Source of the DNA: Gordionus sp. m RMFG-2023
Taxonomy: Eukaryota; Nematomorpha; Gordioida; Chordodea; Parachordodidae
NCBI RefSeq assembly: GCF_954871325.1
Contig: NC_088775.1
Location: 57,885,561-57,949,560, forward strand
Length of the DNA: 64,000 bases
Direction: 5' to 3'
Shown here piece after piece: positions 11,501 to 23,977 of this stretch. A model generated the notes under the pieces. That model did no database searches. It was not told the origin of the DNA and saw only the letters and a list, made by a program, of their open reading frames with translations. Numbering within the stretch: position 1 is the first letter of the stretch; every line of letters starts with the position of its first letter. The position numbers and the translations under genes were made by a program.

Positions 11501-14500
11501 TTGTTAAAGCGAAAAAAGCGCCAGTACAAATTAAATTGAAACGATAAATCGTTGGGGAATTATATTGTTAAAGCGAAAAAAGCGCTAGTACAAATTAAAT
11601 TGAAACGATAAATCGTTGTTAAAGCGAAAAAAGCGCTAGTACAAATTAAATTGAAACGATAAATCGTTGAGGAATTATATTGTTAAAGCGAAAAAAGCGC
11701 TAGTACAAATTAAATTGAAACGATAAATCGTTGTTAAAGCGAAAAAAGCGCTAGTACTAATTAAATTGAAACGATAAATCGTTGGAAAATTATATTGTTA
11801 AAGCGAAAAAAGCGCCAGTACAAATTAAATTGAAACGATAAATCGTTGGTGAATTATATTGTTAAAGCGAAAAAAGGGCCAGTACTAATTAAATTGAAAC
11901 GATAAATCTTTGGGGAATTTTATTGTTAAAGCGAAAAAAGCGCTAGTAAATTAAATTGAAACGATAAATCGTTGGGGAATTATATTATTAAAGCGAAAAA
12001 CGCGCTAGTACAAAATAAATTGAAACGATAAATCGTTGAGGAATTATATTGTTAAAGCGAAAAAAGCGCTAGTACAAATTAAATTGAAACGATAATTCGT
12101 TGGAAAATTATATTGTTAAAGCGAAAAAAGCGCCAGTACAAATTAAATTGAAACATTAAATCGTTGGGGAATTATATTGTTAAAGCGAAAAAAGAGCTAG
12201 TACAAATTAAATTGAAACGTTAAATCGTTGTTAAAGCGAAAAAAGCGCTAGTACTAATAAAATTGAAAGGATAAATCGTTCGCGAATTATATTGTTAAAG
12301 CGAAAAAAGCGATAGTACATATTAAATTGAAACGATAAATCATTGGAAAATTATATTGTTAAAGCGAAAAAAGCGCTAGTACTAATTAAATTGAAACGAT
12401 AAATCGTTGGGGAATTATATTGTTAAAGCGAAAAAAGCGCTAGTACAAATTAAATTGAAACGATAAATCGTTGGGGAATTATATTGTTAAAGCGAAAATT
12501 GCGCCAGTACAAATTAAATTGAAACGATAAATCGTTGGGGAATTATATTGTTAAAGCGAAAAAAGCGCCAGTACAAATTAAATTGAAACGATAAATCGTT
12601 GGGGAATTATATTGTTAAAGCGAAAAAAGCGCTAGTACAAATTAAATTGAAACGATAAATCGTTGGGAAATTATATTGTTAAAGCGAAAAAAGCGCCAGT
12701 ACAAATTAAATTGAAACGATAAATCGTTGGGGAATTATATTGTTAAAGCGAAAAAAGCGCCAGTACTAATTAAATTGAAACGATAAATCGTTGGGGAATT
12801 ATATTGTTAAAGCGAAAAAAGCGCTAGTACAAATTAAATTGTAACGATAAATCGTTGTTAAAGCGAAAAAAGCGCTAGTACTAATTAAATTGAAACGATA
12901 AATCGTTGGGAAATTATATTGTTAAAGCGAAAAAAGCGCCAGTACAAATTAAATTGAAACGATAAATCGTTGGGGAATTATATTGTTAAAGCGAAAAAAG
13001 CGCCAGTACAAATTAAATTGAAACGATAAATCGTTGGGGAATTATATTGTTAAAGCGAAAAAAGCGCTAGTACAAATTAAATTGAAACGATAAATCGTTG
13101 TTAAAGCGAAAAAAGCGCTAGTACTAATTAAATTGAAACGATAAATCGTTGGGAAATTATATTGTTAAAGCGAAAAAAGCGCCAGTACAAATTAAATTGA
13201 AACGATAAATCGTTGGGGAATTATATTGTTAAAGCGAAAAAAGCGCTAGTACAAATTAAATTGAAACGATAAATCGTTGGGAAATTATATTGTTAAAGCG
13301 AAAAAAGCGCCAGTACAAATTAAATTGAAACGATAAATCGTTGGGGAATTATATTGTTAAAGCGAAAAAAGCGCCAGTACAAATTAAATTGAAACGATAA
13401 ATCGTTAGGGAATTATATTGTTAAAGCGAAAAAAGCGCTAGTACAAATTAAATTGAAACGATAAATCGTTGTTAAAGCGAAAAAAGCGCTAGTACTAATT
13501 AAATTGAAACGATAAATCGTTGGAAAATTATATTGTTAAAGCGAAAAAAGCGCCAGTACAAATTAAATTGAAACGATAAATCTTTGGGGAATTATATTGT
13601 TAAAGCGAAAAAAGCGCTAGTACAAATTAAATTGTAACGATAAATCGTTGTTAAAGCGAAAAAAGCGCTAGATACTAATTAAATTGAAACGATAAATCGT
13701 TGGGAAATTATATTGTTAAAGCGAAAAAAGCGCCAGTACAAATTAAATTGAAACGATAAATCGTTGGGGAATTATATTGTTAAAGCGAAAAGAGCGCCAG
13801 TACAAATTAAATTGAAACGATAAATCGTTGGGGAATTATATTGTTAAAGCGAAAAAAGCGCCAGTACTAATTAAATTGAAACGATAAATCGTTGGGGAAT
13901 TATATTGTTAAAGCGAAAAAAGCGCTAGTACAAATTAAATTGAAACGATAAATCGTTGTTAAAGCGAAAAAAGCGCTAGTACTAATTAAATTGAAACGAT
14001 AAATCGTTGGGAAATTATATTGTTAAAGCGAAAAAAGCGCCAGTACAAATTAAATTGAAACGATAAATCGTTGGGGAATTATATTGTTAAAGCGAAAAAA
14101 GCGCCAGTACAAATTAAATTGAAACGATAAATCGTTGGGGAATTATATTGTTAAAGCGAAAAAAGCGCTAGTACAAATTAAATTGAAACGATAAATCGTT
14201 GTTAAAGCGAAAAAAGCGCTAGTACTAATTAAATTGAAACGATAAATCGTTGGGAAATTATATTGTTAAAGCGAAAAAAGCGCCAGTACAAATTAAATTG
14301 AAACGATAAATCGTTGGGGAATTATATTGTTAAAGCGAAAAAAGCGCTAGTACAAATTAAATTGAAACGATAAATCGTTGGGGAATTATATTGTTAAAGC
14401 GAAAAAAGCGCTAGTACAAATTAAATTGAAACGATAAATCGTTGTTAAAGCGAAAAAAGCGCTAGTACTAATTAAATTGAAACGATAAATCGGTGGAAAA

Positions 14501-17500
14501 TTATATTGTTAAAGCGAAAAAAGCGCTAGTACAAATTAAATTGAAACGATAAATCGTTGTTAAAGCGAAAAAAGCGCTAGTACTAATAAAATTGAAAGGA
14601 TAAATCGTTCGCGAATTATATTGTTAAAGCGAAAAAAGCGATAGTACATATTAAATTGAAACGATAAATCGTTGGAAATTTATATTGTTAAAGCGAAAAA
14701 AGCGCTAGTACTAATTAAATTGAAACGATAAATCGTTGGGGAATTATATTATTAAAGCGAAAAAAGCCCTAGTACAAATTAAATTGAAACGATAAATCGT
14801 TGAGGAATTATATTGTTAAAGCGAAAAAAGCGCTAGTACAAATTAAATTGAAACGATAAATCGTTGTTAAAGCGAAAAAAGCGCTAGTACTAATTAAATT
14901 GAAACGATAAATCGGTGGAAAATTATATTGTTAAAGCGAAAAAAGCGCTAGTACAAATTAAATTGAAACGATAAATCGTTGTTAAAGCGAAAAAAGCGCT
15001 AGTACTAATAAAATTGAAAGGATAAATCGTTCGCGAATTATATTGTTAAAGCGAAAAAAGCGATAGTACATATTAAATTGAAACGATAAATCATTGGAAA
15101 ATTATATTGTTAAAGCGAAAAAAGCGCTAGTACTAATTAAATTGAAACGATAAATCGTTGGGGAATTATATTATTAAAGCGAAAAAAGCCCTAGTACAAA
15201 TTAAATTGAAACGATAAATCGTTGAGGAATTATATTGTTAAAGCGAAAAAAGCGCTAGTACAAATTAAATTGAAACGATAAATCGTTGTATAAAGCGAAA
15301 AAAGCGCTAGTACTAATTAAATTGAAACGATAAATCGTTGGGGAATTATATTGTTAAAGCGAAAAAAGCGCTAGTACAAATTAAATTGTAACGATAAATC
15401 GTTGTTAAAGCGAAAAAAGCGCTAGTACTAATTAAATTGAAACGATAAATCGTTGGGAAATTATATTGTTAAAGCGAAAAAAGCGCCAGTACAAATTAAA
15501 TTGAAACGATAAATCGTTGGGGAATTATATTGTTAAAGCGAAAAAAGCGCTAGTACAAATTAAATTGAAACGATAAATCGTTGGGGAATTATATTGTTAA
15601 AGCGAAAAAAGCGCTAGTACAAATTAAATTGAAACGATAAATCGTTGGGGAATTATATTGTTAAAGCGAAAAAAGCGCTAGTACAAATTAAATTGAAACG
15701 ATAAATCGTTGGGAAATTATATTGTTAAAGCGAAAAAAGCGCCAGTACAAATTAAATTGAAACGATAAATCGTTGGGGAATTATATTGTTAAAGCGAAAA
15801 AAGCGCCAGTACAAATTAAATTGAAACGATAAATCGTTGGGGAATTATATTGTTAAAGCGAAAAAAGCGCTAGTACAAATTAAATTGAAACGATAAATCG
15901 TTGTTAAAGCGAAAAAAGCGCTAGTACTAATTAAATTGAAACGATAAATCGGTGGAAAATTATATTGTTAAAGCGAAAAAAGCGCTAGTACAAATTAAAT
16001 TGAAACGATAAATCGTTGTTAAAGCGAAAAAAGCGCTAGTACTAATAAAATTGAAAGGATAAATCGTTCGCGAATTATATTGTTAAAGCGAAAAAAGCGA
16101 TAGTACATATTAAATTGAAACGATAAATCATTGGAAAATTATATTGTTAAAGCGAAAAAAGCGCTAGTACTAATTAAATTGAAACGATAAATCGTTGGGG
16201 AATTATATTATTAAAGCGAAAAAAGCGCTAGTACAAATTAAATTGAAACGATAAATCGTTGAGGAATTATATTGTTAAAGCGAAAAAAGCGCTAGTACAA
16301 ATTAAATTGAAACGATAAATCGTTGTTAAAGCGAAAAAAGCGCTAGTACTAATTAAATTGAAACGATAAATCGTTGGGAAATTATATTGTTAAAGCGAAA
16401 AAAGCGCCAGTACAAATTAAATTGAAACGATAAATCGTTGTTAAAGCGAAAAAAGCGCTAGTACTAATTAAATTGAAACGATAAATCGTTGGCGAATTAT
16501 ATTGTTAAAGCGAAAAAAGCGATAGTACATATTAAATTGAAACGATAAATCGTTGGAAAATTATATTGTTAAAGCGAAAAAAGCGCTAGTACTAATTAAA
16601 TTGAAACGATAAATCGTTGGGGAATTATATTATTAAAGCGAAAAAGCGCTAGTACAAATTAAATTGAAACGATAAATCGTTGTTAAAGCGAAAATAGCGC
16701 TAGTTCTAATTAAATTGAAACGATAAATCGTTGGAAAATTATATTGTTAAAGCGAAAAAAGCGCCAGTACAAATTAAATTGAAACGATAAATCGTTGGGG
16801 AATTATATTGTTAAAGCGAAAAAAGCGCTAGTACAAATTAAATTGAAACGATAAATCGTTGGGGAATTATATTGTTAAAGCGAAAAAAGCGCTAGTACAA
16901 ATTAAATTGAAACGATAAATCGTTTGTTAAAGCGAAAAAAGCGCTAGTACTAATTAAATTGAAACGATAAATCGTTGGGGAATTATATTGTTAAAGCGAA
17001 AAAAGCGCTAGTACAAATTAAATTGAAACGATAAATCGTTGGGGAATTATATTATTAAAGCGAAAAAAGCGCTAGTACAAATTAAATTGAAACGATAAAT
17101 CGTTGAGGAAATTATATTGTTAAAGCGAAAAAAGCGCTAGTACAAATTAAATTGAAACGATAAATCGTTGGAAAATTATATTGTTAAAGCGAAAAAAGCG
17201 CCAGTACAAATTAAATTGAAACGATTAAATCGTTGGGGAATTATATTGTTAAAGCGAAAAAAGCGCTAGTACAAATTAAATTGAAACGATAAATCGTTGT
17301 TAAAGCGAAAAAAGCGCTAGTACTAATTAAATTGAAACGATAAATCGTTGGAAAATTATATTGTTAAAGCGAAAAAAGCGCCAGTACAAATTAAATTGAA
17401 ACGATAAATCGTTGGGGAATTATATTGTTAAAGCGAAAAAAGCGCTAGTACAAATTAAATTGTAACGATAAATCGTTGGGAATTATATTGTTAAAGCGAA

Positions 17501-20500
17501 AAAAGCGCTAGTACTAATTAAATTGAAACGATAAATCGTTGGGAAATTATATTGTTAAAGCGAAAAAAGCGCCAGTACAAATTAAATTGAAACGATAAAT
17601 CGTTGGGGAATTATATTGTTAAAGCGAAAAAAGCGCCAGTACAAATTAAATTGAAACGATAAATCGTTGGGGAATTATATTGTTAAAGCGAAAAAAGCGC
17701 CAGTACTAATTAAATTGAAACGATAAATCGTTGGGGAATTATATTGTTAAAGCGAAAAAAGCGCTAGTACAAATTAAATTGTAACGATAAATCGTTGTTA
17801 AAGCGAAAAAAGCGCTAGTACTAATTAAATTGAAACGATAAATCGTTGGGAAATTATATTGTTAAAGCGAAAAAAGCGCCAGTACAAATTAAATTGAAAC
17901 GATAAATCGTTGGGGAATTATATTGTTAAAGCGAAAAAAGCGCCAGTACAAATTAAATTGAAACGATAAATCGTTGGGGAATTATATTGTTAAAGCGAAA
18001 AAAGCGCTAGTACAAATTAAATTGAAACGATAAATCGTTGTTAAAGCGAAAAAAGCGCTAGTACTAATTAAATTGAAACGATAAATCGTTGGGAAATTAT
18101 ATTGTTAAAGCGAAAAAAGCGCCAGTACAAATTAAATTGAAACGATAAATCGTTGGGGAATTATATTGTTAAAGCGAAAAAAGCGCTAGTACAAATTAAA
18201 TTGAAACGATAAATCGTTGGGAAATTATATTGTTAAAGCGAAAAAAGCGCCAGTACAAATTAAATTGAAACGATAAATCGTTGGGGAATTATATTGTTAA
18301 AGCGAAAAAAGCGCCAGTACAAATTAAATTGAAACGATAAATCGTTAGGGAATTATATTGTTAAAGCGAAAAAAGCGCTAGTACAAATTAAATTGAAACG
18401 ATAAATCGTTGTTAAAGCGAAAAAAGCGCTAGTACTAATTAAATTGAAACGATAAATCGTTGGAAAATTATATTGTTAAAGCGAAAAAAGCGCCAGTACA
18501 AATTAAATTGAAACGATAAATCTTTGGGGAATTATATTGTTAAAGCGAAAAAAGCGCTAGTACAAATTAAATTGTAACGATAAATCGTTGTTAAAGCGAA
18601 AAAAGCGCTAGTACTAATTAAATTGAAACGATAAATCGTTGGGAAATTATATTGTTAAAGCGAAAAAAGCGCCAGTACAAATTAAATTGAAACGATAAAT
18701 CGTTGGGGAATTATATTGTTAAAGCGAAAAAAGCGCCAGTACAAATTAAATTGAAACGATAAATCGTTGGGGAATTATATTGTTAAAGCGAAAAAAGCGC
18801 CAGTACTAATTAAATTGAAACGATAAATCGTTGGGGAATTATATTGTTAAAGCGAAAAAAGCGCTAGTACAAATTAAATTGAAACGATAAATCGTTGGGG
18901 AATTATATTGTTAAAGCGAAAAAAGCGCTAGTACTAATTAAATTGAAACGATAAATCGTTGGGAAATTATATTGTTAAAGCGAAAAAAGCGCCAGTACAA
19001 ATTAAATTGAAACGATAAATCGTTGGGGAATTATATTGTTAAAGCGAAAAAAGCGCCAGTACAAATTAAATTGAAACGATAAATCGTTGGGGAATTATAT
19101 TGTTAAAGCGAAAAAAGCGCTAGTACAAATTAAATTGAAACGATAAATCGTTGGGAAATTATATTGTTAAAGCGAAAAAAGCGCTAGTACTAATTAAATT
19201 GAAACGATAAATCGTTGGGAAATTATATTGTTAAAGCGAAAAAAGCGCCAGTACAAATTAAATTGAAACGATAAATCGTTGGGGAATTATATTGTTAAAG
19301 CGAAAAAAGCGCTAGTACAAATTAAATTGAAACGATAAATCGTTGGGGAATTATATTGTTAAAGCGAAAAAAGCGCTAGTACAAATTAAATTGAAACGAT
19401 AAATCGTTGAGGAATTATATTGTTAAAGCGAAAAAAGCGCTAGTACAAATTAAATTGAAACGATAAATCGTTGTTAAAGCGAAAAAAGCGCTAGTACTAA
19501 TTAAATTGAAACGATAAATCGGTGGAAAATTATATTGTTAAAGCGAAAAAAGCGCTAGTACAAATTAAATTGAAACGATAAATCGTTGTTAAAGCGAAAA
19601 AAGCGCTAGTACTAATAAAATTGAAAGGATAAATCGTTCGCGAATTATATTGTTAAAGCGAAAAAAGCGATAGTACATATTAAATTGAAACGATAAATCA
19701 TTGGAAAATTATATTGTTAAAGCGAAAAAAGCGCTAGTACTAATTAAATTGAAACGATAAATCGTTGGGGAATTATATTATTAAAGCGAAAAAAGCGCTA
19801 GTACAAATTAAATTGAAACGATAAATCGTTGAGGAATTATATTGTTAAAGCGAAAAAAGCGCTAGTACAAATTAAATTGAAACGATAAATCGTTGTTAAA
19901 GCGAAAAAAGCGCTAGTACTAATTAAATTGAAACGATAAATCGTTGGGAAATTATATTGTTAAAGCGAAAAAAGCGCTAGTACAAATTAAATTGAAACGA
20001 TAAATCGTTGTTAAAGCGAAAAAAGCGCTAGTACTAATTAAATTGAAACGATAAATCGTTTGCGAATTATATTGTTAAAGCGAAAAAAGCGATGGTACAT
20101 ATTAAATTGAAACGATAAATCGTTGGAAAATTATATTGTTAAAGCGAAAAAAGCGCTAGTACTAATTAAATTGAAACGATAAATCGTTGGGGAATTATAT
20201 TATTAAAGCGAAAAAAGCGCTAGTACAAATTAAATTGAAACGATAAATCGTTGTTAAAGCGAAAAAAGCGCTAGTACTAATTAAATTGAAACGATAAATC
20301 GGTGGAAAATTATATTGTTAAAGCGAAAAAAGCGCTAGTACAAATTAAATTGAAACGATAAATCGTTGTTAAAGCGAAAAAAGCGCTAGTACTAATAAAA
20401 TTGAAAGCGATAAATCGTTCGCGAATTATATTGTTAAAGCGAAAAAAGCGATAGTACATAATTAAATTGAAACGATAAATCATTGGAAAATTATATTGTT

Positions 20501-23500
20501 AAAGCGAAAAAAGCGCTAGTACTAATTAAATTGAAACGATAAATCGTTGGGGAATTATATTATTAAAGCGAAAAAAGCGCCTAGTACAAATTAAATTGAA
20601 ACGATAAATCGTTGAGGAATTATATTGTTAAAGCGAAAAAAGCGCTAGTACAAATTAAATTGAAACGATAAATCGTTGGTTAAAGCGAAAAAAGCGCTAG
20701 TACTAATTAAATTGAAACGATAAATCGTTGGGGAATTATATTGTTAAAGCGAAAAAAGCGCTAGTACAAATTAAATTGTAACGATAAATCGTTGTTAAAG
20801 CGAAAAAAGCGCTAGTACAAATTAAATTGAAACGATAAATCGTTGGGAAATTATATTGTTAAAGCGAAAAAAGCGCCAGTACAAATTAAATTGAAACGAT
20901 AAATCGTTGGGGAATTATATTGTTAAAGCGAAAAAAGCGCCAGTACAAATTAAATTGAAACGATAAATCGTTGGGGAATTATATTATTAAAGCGAAAAAA
21001 GCGCTAGTACAAATTAAATTGAACGATAAATCGTTGTTAAAGCGAAAAAAGCGCTAGTACTAATTAAATTGAAACGATAAATCGTTGGGAAATTATATTG
21101 TTAAAGCGAAAAAAGCGCCAGTACAAATTAAATTGAAACGATAAATCGTTGGGGAATTATATTGTTAAAGCGAAAAAAGCGCTAGTACAAATTTAATTGA
21201 AACGATAAATCGTTGGGAAATTATATTGTTAAAGCGAAAAAAGCGCCAGTACAAATTAAATTGAAACGATAAATCGTTGGGGAATTATATTGTTAAAGCG
21301 AAAAAAGCGCCAGTACAAATTAAATTGAAACGATAAATCGTTGGGGAATTATATTGTTAAAGCGAAAAAAGCGCTAGTACAAATTAAATTGAAACGATAA
21401 ATCGTTGTTAAAGCGAAAAAAGCGCTAGTACTAATTAAATTGAAACGATAAATCGGTGGAAAATTATATTGTTAAAGCGAAAAAAGCGCTAGTACAAATT
21501 AAATTGAAACGATAAATCGTTGTTAAAGCGAAAAAAGCGCTAGTACTAATAAAATTGAAAGGATAAATCGTTCGCGAATTATATTGTTAAAGCGAAAAAA
21601 GCGATAGTACATATTAAATTGAAACGATAAATCATTGGAAAATTATATTGTTAAAGCGAAAAAAGCGCTAGTACTAATTAAATTGAAACGATAAATCGTT
21701 GGGGAATTATATTATTAAAGCGAAAAAAGCGCTAGTACAAATTAAATTGAAACGATAAATCGTTGAGGAATTATATTGTTAAAGCGAAAAAAGCGCTAGT
21801 ACAAATTAAATTGAAACGATAAATCGTTGTTAAAGCGAAAAAAGCGCTAGTACTAATTATATTGAAACGATAAATCGTTGGGAAATTATATTGTTAAAGC
21901 GAAAAAAGCGCCAGTACAAATTAAATTGAAACGATAAATCGTTGTTAAAGCGAAAAAAGCGCTAGTACTAATTAAATTGAAACGATAAATCGTTTGCGAA
22001 TTATATTGTTAAAGCGAAAAAAGCGATGGTACATATTAAATTGAAACGATAAATCGTTGGAAAATTATATTGTTAAAGCGAAAAAAGCGCTAGTACTAAT
22101 TAAATTGAAACGATAAATCGTTGGGGAATTATATTATTAAAGCGAGCGCTAGTACAAATTAAATTGAAACGATAAATCGTTGTTAAAGCGAAAATAGCGC
22201 TAGTTCTAATTAAATTGAAACGATAAATCGTTGGAAAATTATATTGTTAAAGCGAAAAAAGCGCCAGTACAAATTAAATTGAAACGATAAATCGTTGGGG
22301 ATTTATATTGTTAAAGCGAAAAAAGCGCTAGTACAAATTAAATTGAAACGCTAAATCGTTGGGGAATTATATTGTTAAAGCGAAAAAAGCGCTAGTACAA
22401 ATTAAATTGAAACGATAAATCGTTGTTAAAGCGAAAAAAGCGCTAGTACTAATTAAATTGAAACGATAAATCGTTGGGGAATTATATTGTTAAAGCGAAA
22501 AAAGCGTTAGTACTAATTAAATTGAAACGATAAATCGTTGGGGAATTATATTATTAAAGCGAAAAAAGCGCTAGTACAAATTAAATTGAAACGATAAATC
22601 GTTGTTAAAGCGAAAAAAGCGCTAGTACTAATTAAATTGAAACGATAAATCGTTGGAAAATTATATTGTTAAAGCGAAAAAAGCGCCAGTACAAATTAAA
22701 TTGAAACGATTATATTGTTAAAGCGAAAAAAGCGTTAGTACTAATTAAATTGAAACGATAAATCGTTGGGGAATTATATTATTAAAGCGAAAAAAGCGCT
22801 AGTACTAATTAAATTGAAACGATAAATCGTTGGGAAATTATATTGTTAAAGCGAAAAAAGCGCCAGTACAAATTAAATTGAAACGATAAATCGTTGGGGA
22901 ATTATATTGTTAAAGCGAAAAAAGCGCTAGTACAAATTAAATTGTAACGATAAATCGTTGTTAAAGCGAAAAAAGCGCTAGTACTAATTAAATTGAAACG
23001 ATAAATCGTTGGGAAATTATATTGTTAAAGCGAAAAAAGCGCCAGTACAAATTAAATTGAAACGATAAATCGTTGGGGAATTATATTGTTAAAGCGAAAA
23101 AAGCGCCAGTACAAATTAAATTGAAACGATAAATCGTTGGGGAATTATATTGTTAAAGCGAAAAAAGCGCCAGTACTAATTAAATTGAAACGATAAATCG
23201 TTGGGGAATTATATTGTTAAAGCGAAAAAAGCGCTAGTACAAATTAAATTGAAACGATAAATCGTTGGGAATTATATTGTTAAAGCGAAAAAAGCGCTAG
23301 TACTAATTAAATTGAAACGATAAATCGTTGGGAAATTATATTGTTAAAGCGAAAAAAGCGCCAGTACAAATTAAATTGAAACGATAAATCGTTGGGGAAT
23401 TATATTGTTAAAGCGAAAAAAGCGCCAGTACAAATTAAATTGAAACGATAAATCGTTGGGGAATTATATTGTTAAAGCGAAAAAAGCGCTAGTACAAATT

Positions 23501-23777
23501 AAATTGAAACGATAAATCGTTGGGAATTATATTAAAGCGAAAAAAGCGCTAGTACTAATTAAATTGAAACGATAAATCGTTGGGAAATTATATTGTTAAA
23601 GCGAAAAAAGCGCCAGTACAAATTAAATTGAAACGATAAATCGTTGGGGAATTATATTGTTAAAGCGAAAAAAGCGCTAGTACAAATTAAATTGAAACGA
23701 TAAATCGTTGGGAAATTATATTGTTAAAGCGAAAAAAGCGCCAGTACAAATTAAATTGAAACGATAAATCGTTGGGG
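5556..23777. repeat. Satellite array 1: 64-bp unit with a 51-bp variant, about 300 units
   Basis: The array is almost unbroken over 18.2 kb. The long unit is 64 bp and contains GTTAAAGCGAAAAAAGCGC, AGTACAAATTAAATTGA and the perfect inverted repeat AACGAT-AA-ATCGTT. A short unit of 51 bp lacks the 13-bp segment between CGTT and GTTAAAG. Sub-variants include CGCTAGTACAA, CGCCAGTACAA and CGCTAGTACTAA, each recurring many times. All six frames are closed by stops in each unit, so it is non-coding. It stops at an assembly gap, so true length is unknown. Copy number is my estimate from length divided by a mean unit of about 60 bp. Confidence 0.97.
14440..15283. repeat. Local higher-order tandem duplication, 422-bp period
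   Basis: Inside satellite array 1, several rare unit variants recur exactly 422 bp apart. The CGGTGG variant is at 14491 and 14913, the CGTTCGCG variant at 14606 and 15028, and the GCCCTAG variant at 14766 and 15188. The distance of 422 equals five 64-bp plus two 51-bp units. This is a recent tandem duplication of a seven-unit block. Confidence 0.8.
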
Positions 23778-23977
23778 NNNNNNNNNNNNNNNNNNNNNNN
23801 NNNNNNNNNNNNNNNNNNNNNNNNNNNNNNNNNNNNNNNNNNNNNNNNNNNNNNNNNNNNNNNNNNNNNNNNNNNNNNNNNNNNNNNNNNNNNNNNNNNN
23901 NNNNNNNNNNNNNNNNNNNNNNNNNNNNNNNNNNNNNNNNNNNNNNNNNNNNNNNNNNNNNNNNNNNNNNNNNNNNN
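23778..23977. other. Assembly gap, exactly 200 N
   Basis: A run of 200 N separates satellite array 1 from satellite array 2. A round number is typical of a placeholder of unknown size. The junction between the two satellite families is therefore not observed here. Confidence 0.99.

Noticed and set aside
5556-23777. CRISPR-like array (regular repeats with an internal dyad)
   Set aside because: The segments between dyads are themselves repeated and not unique spacers, there are no cas genes, and the context is animal DNA.
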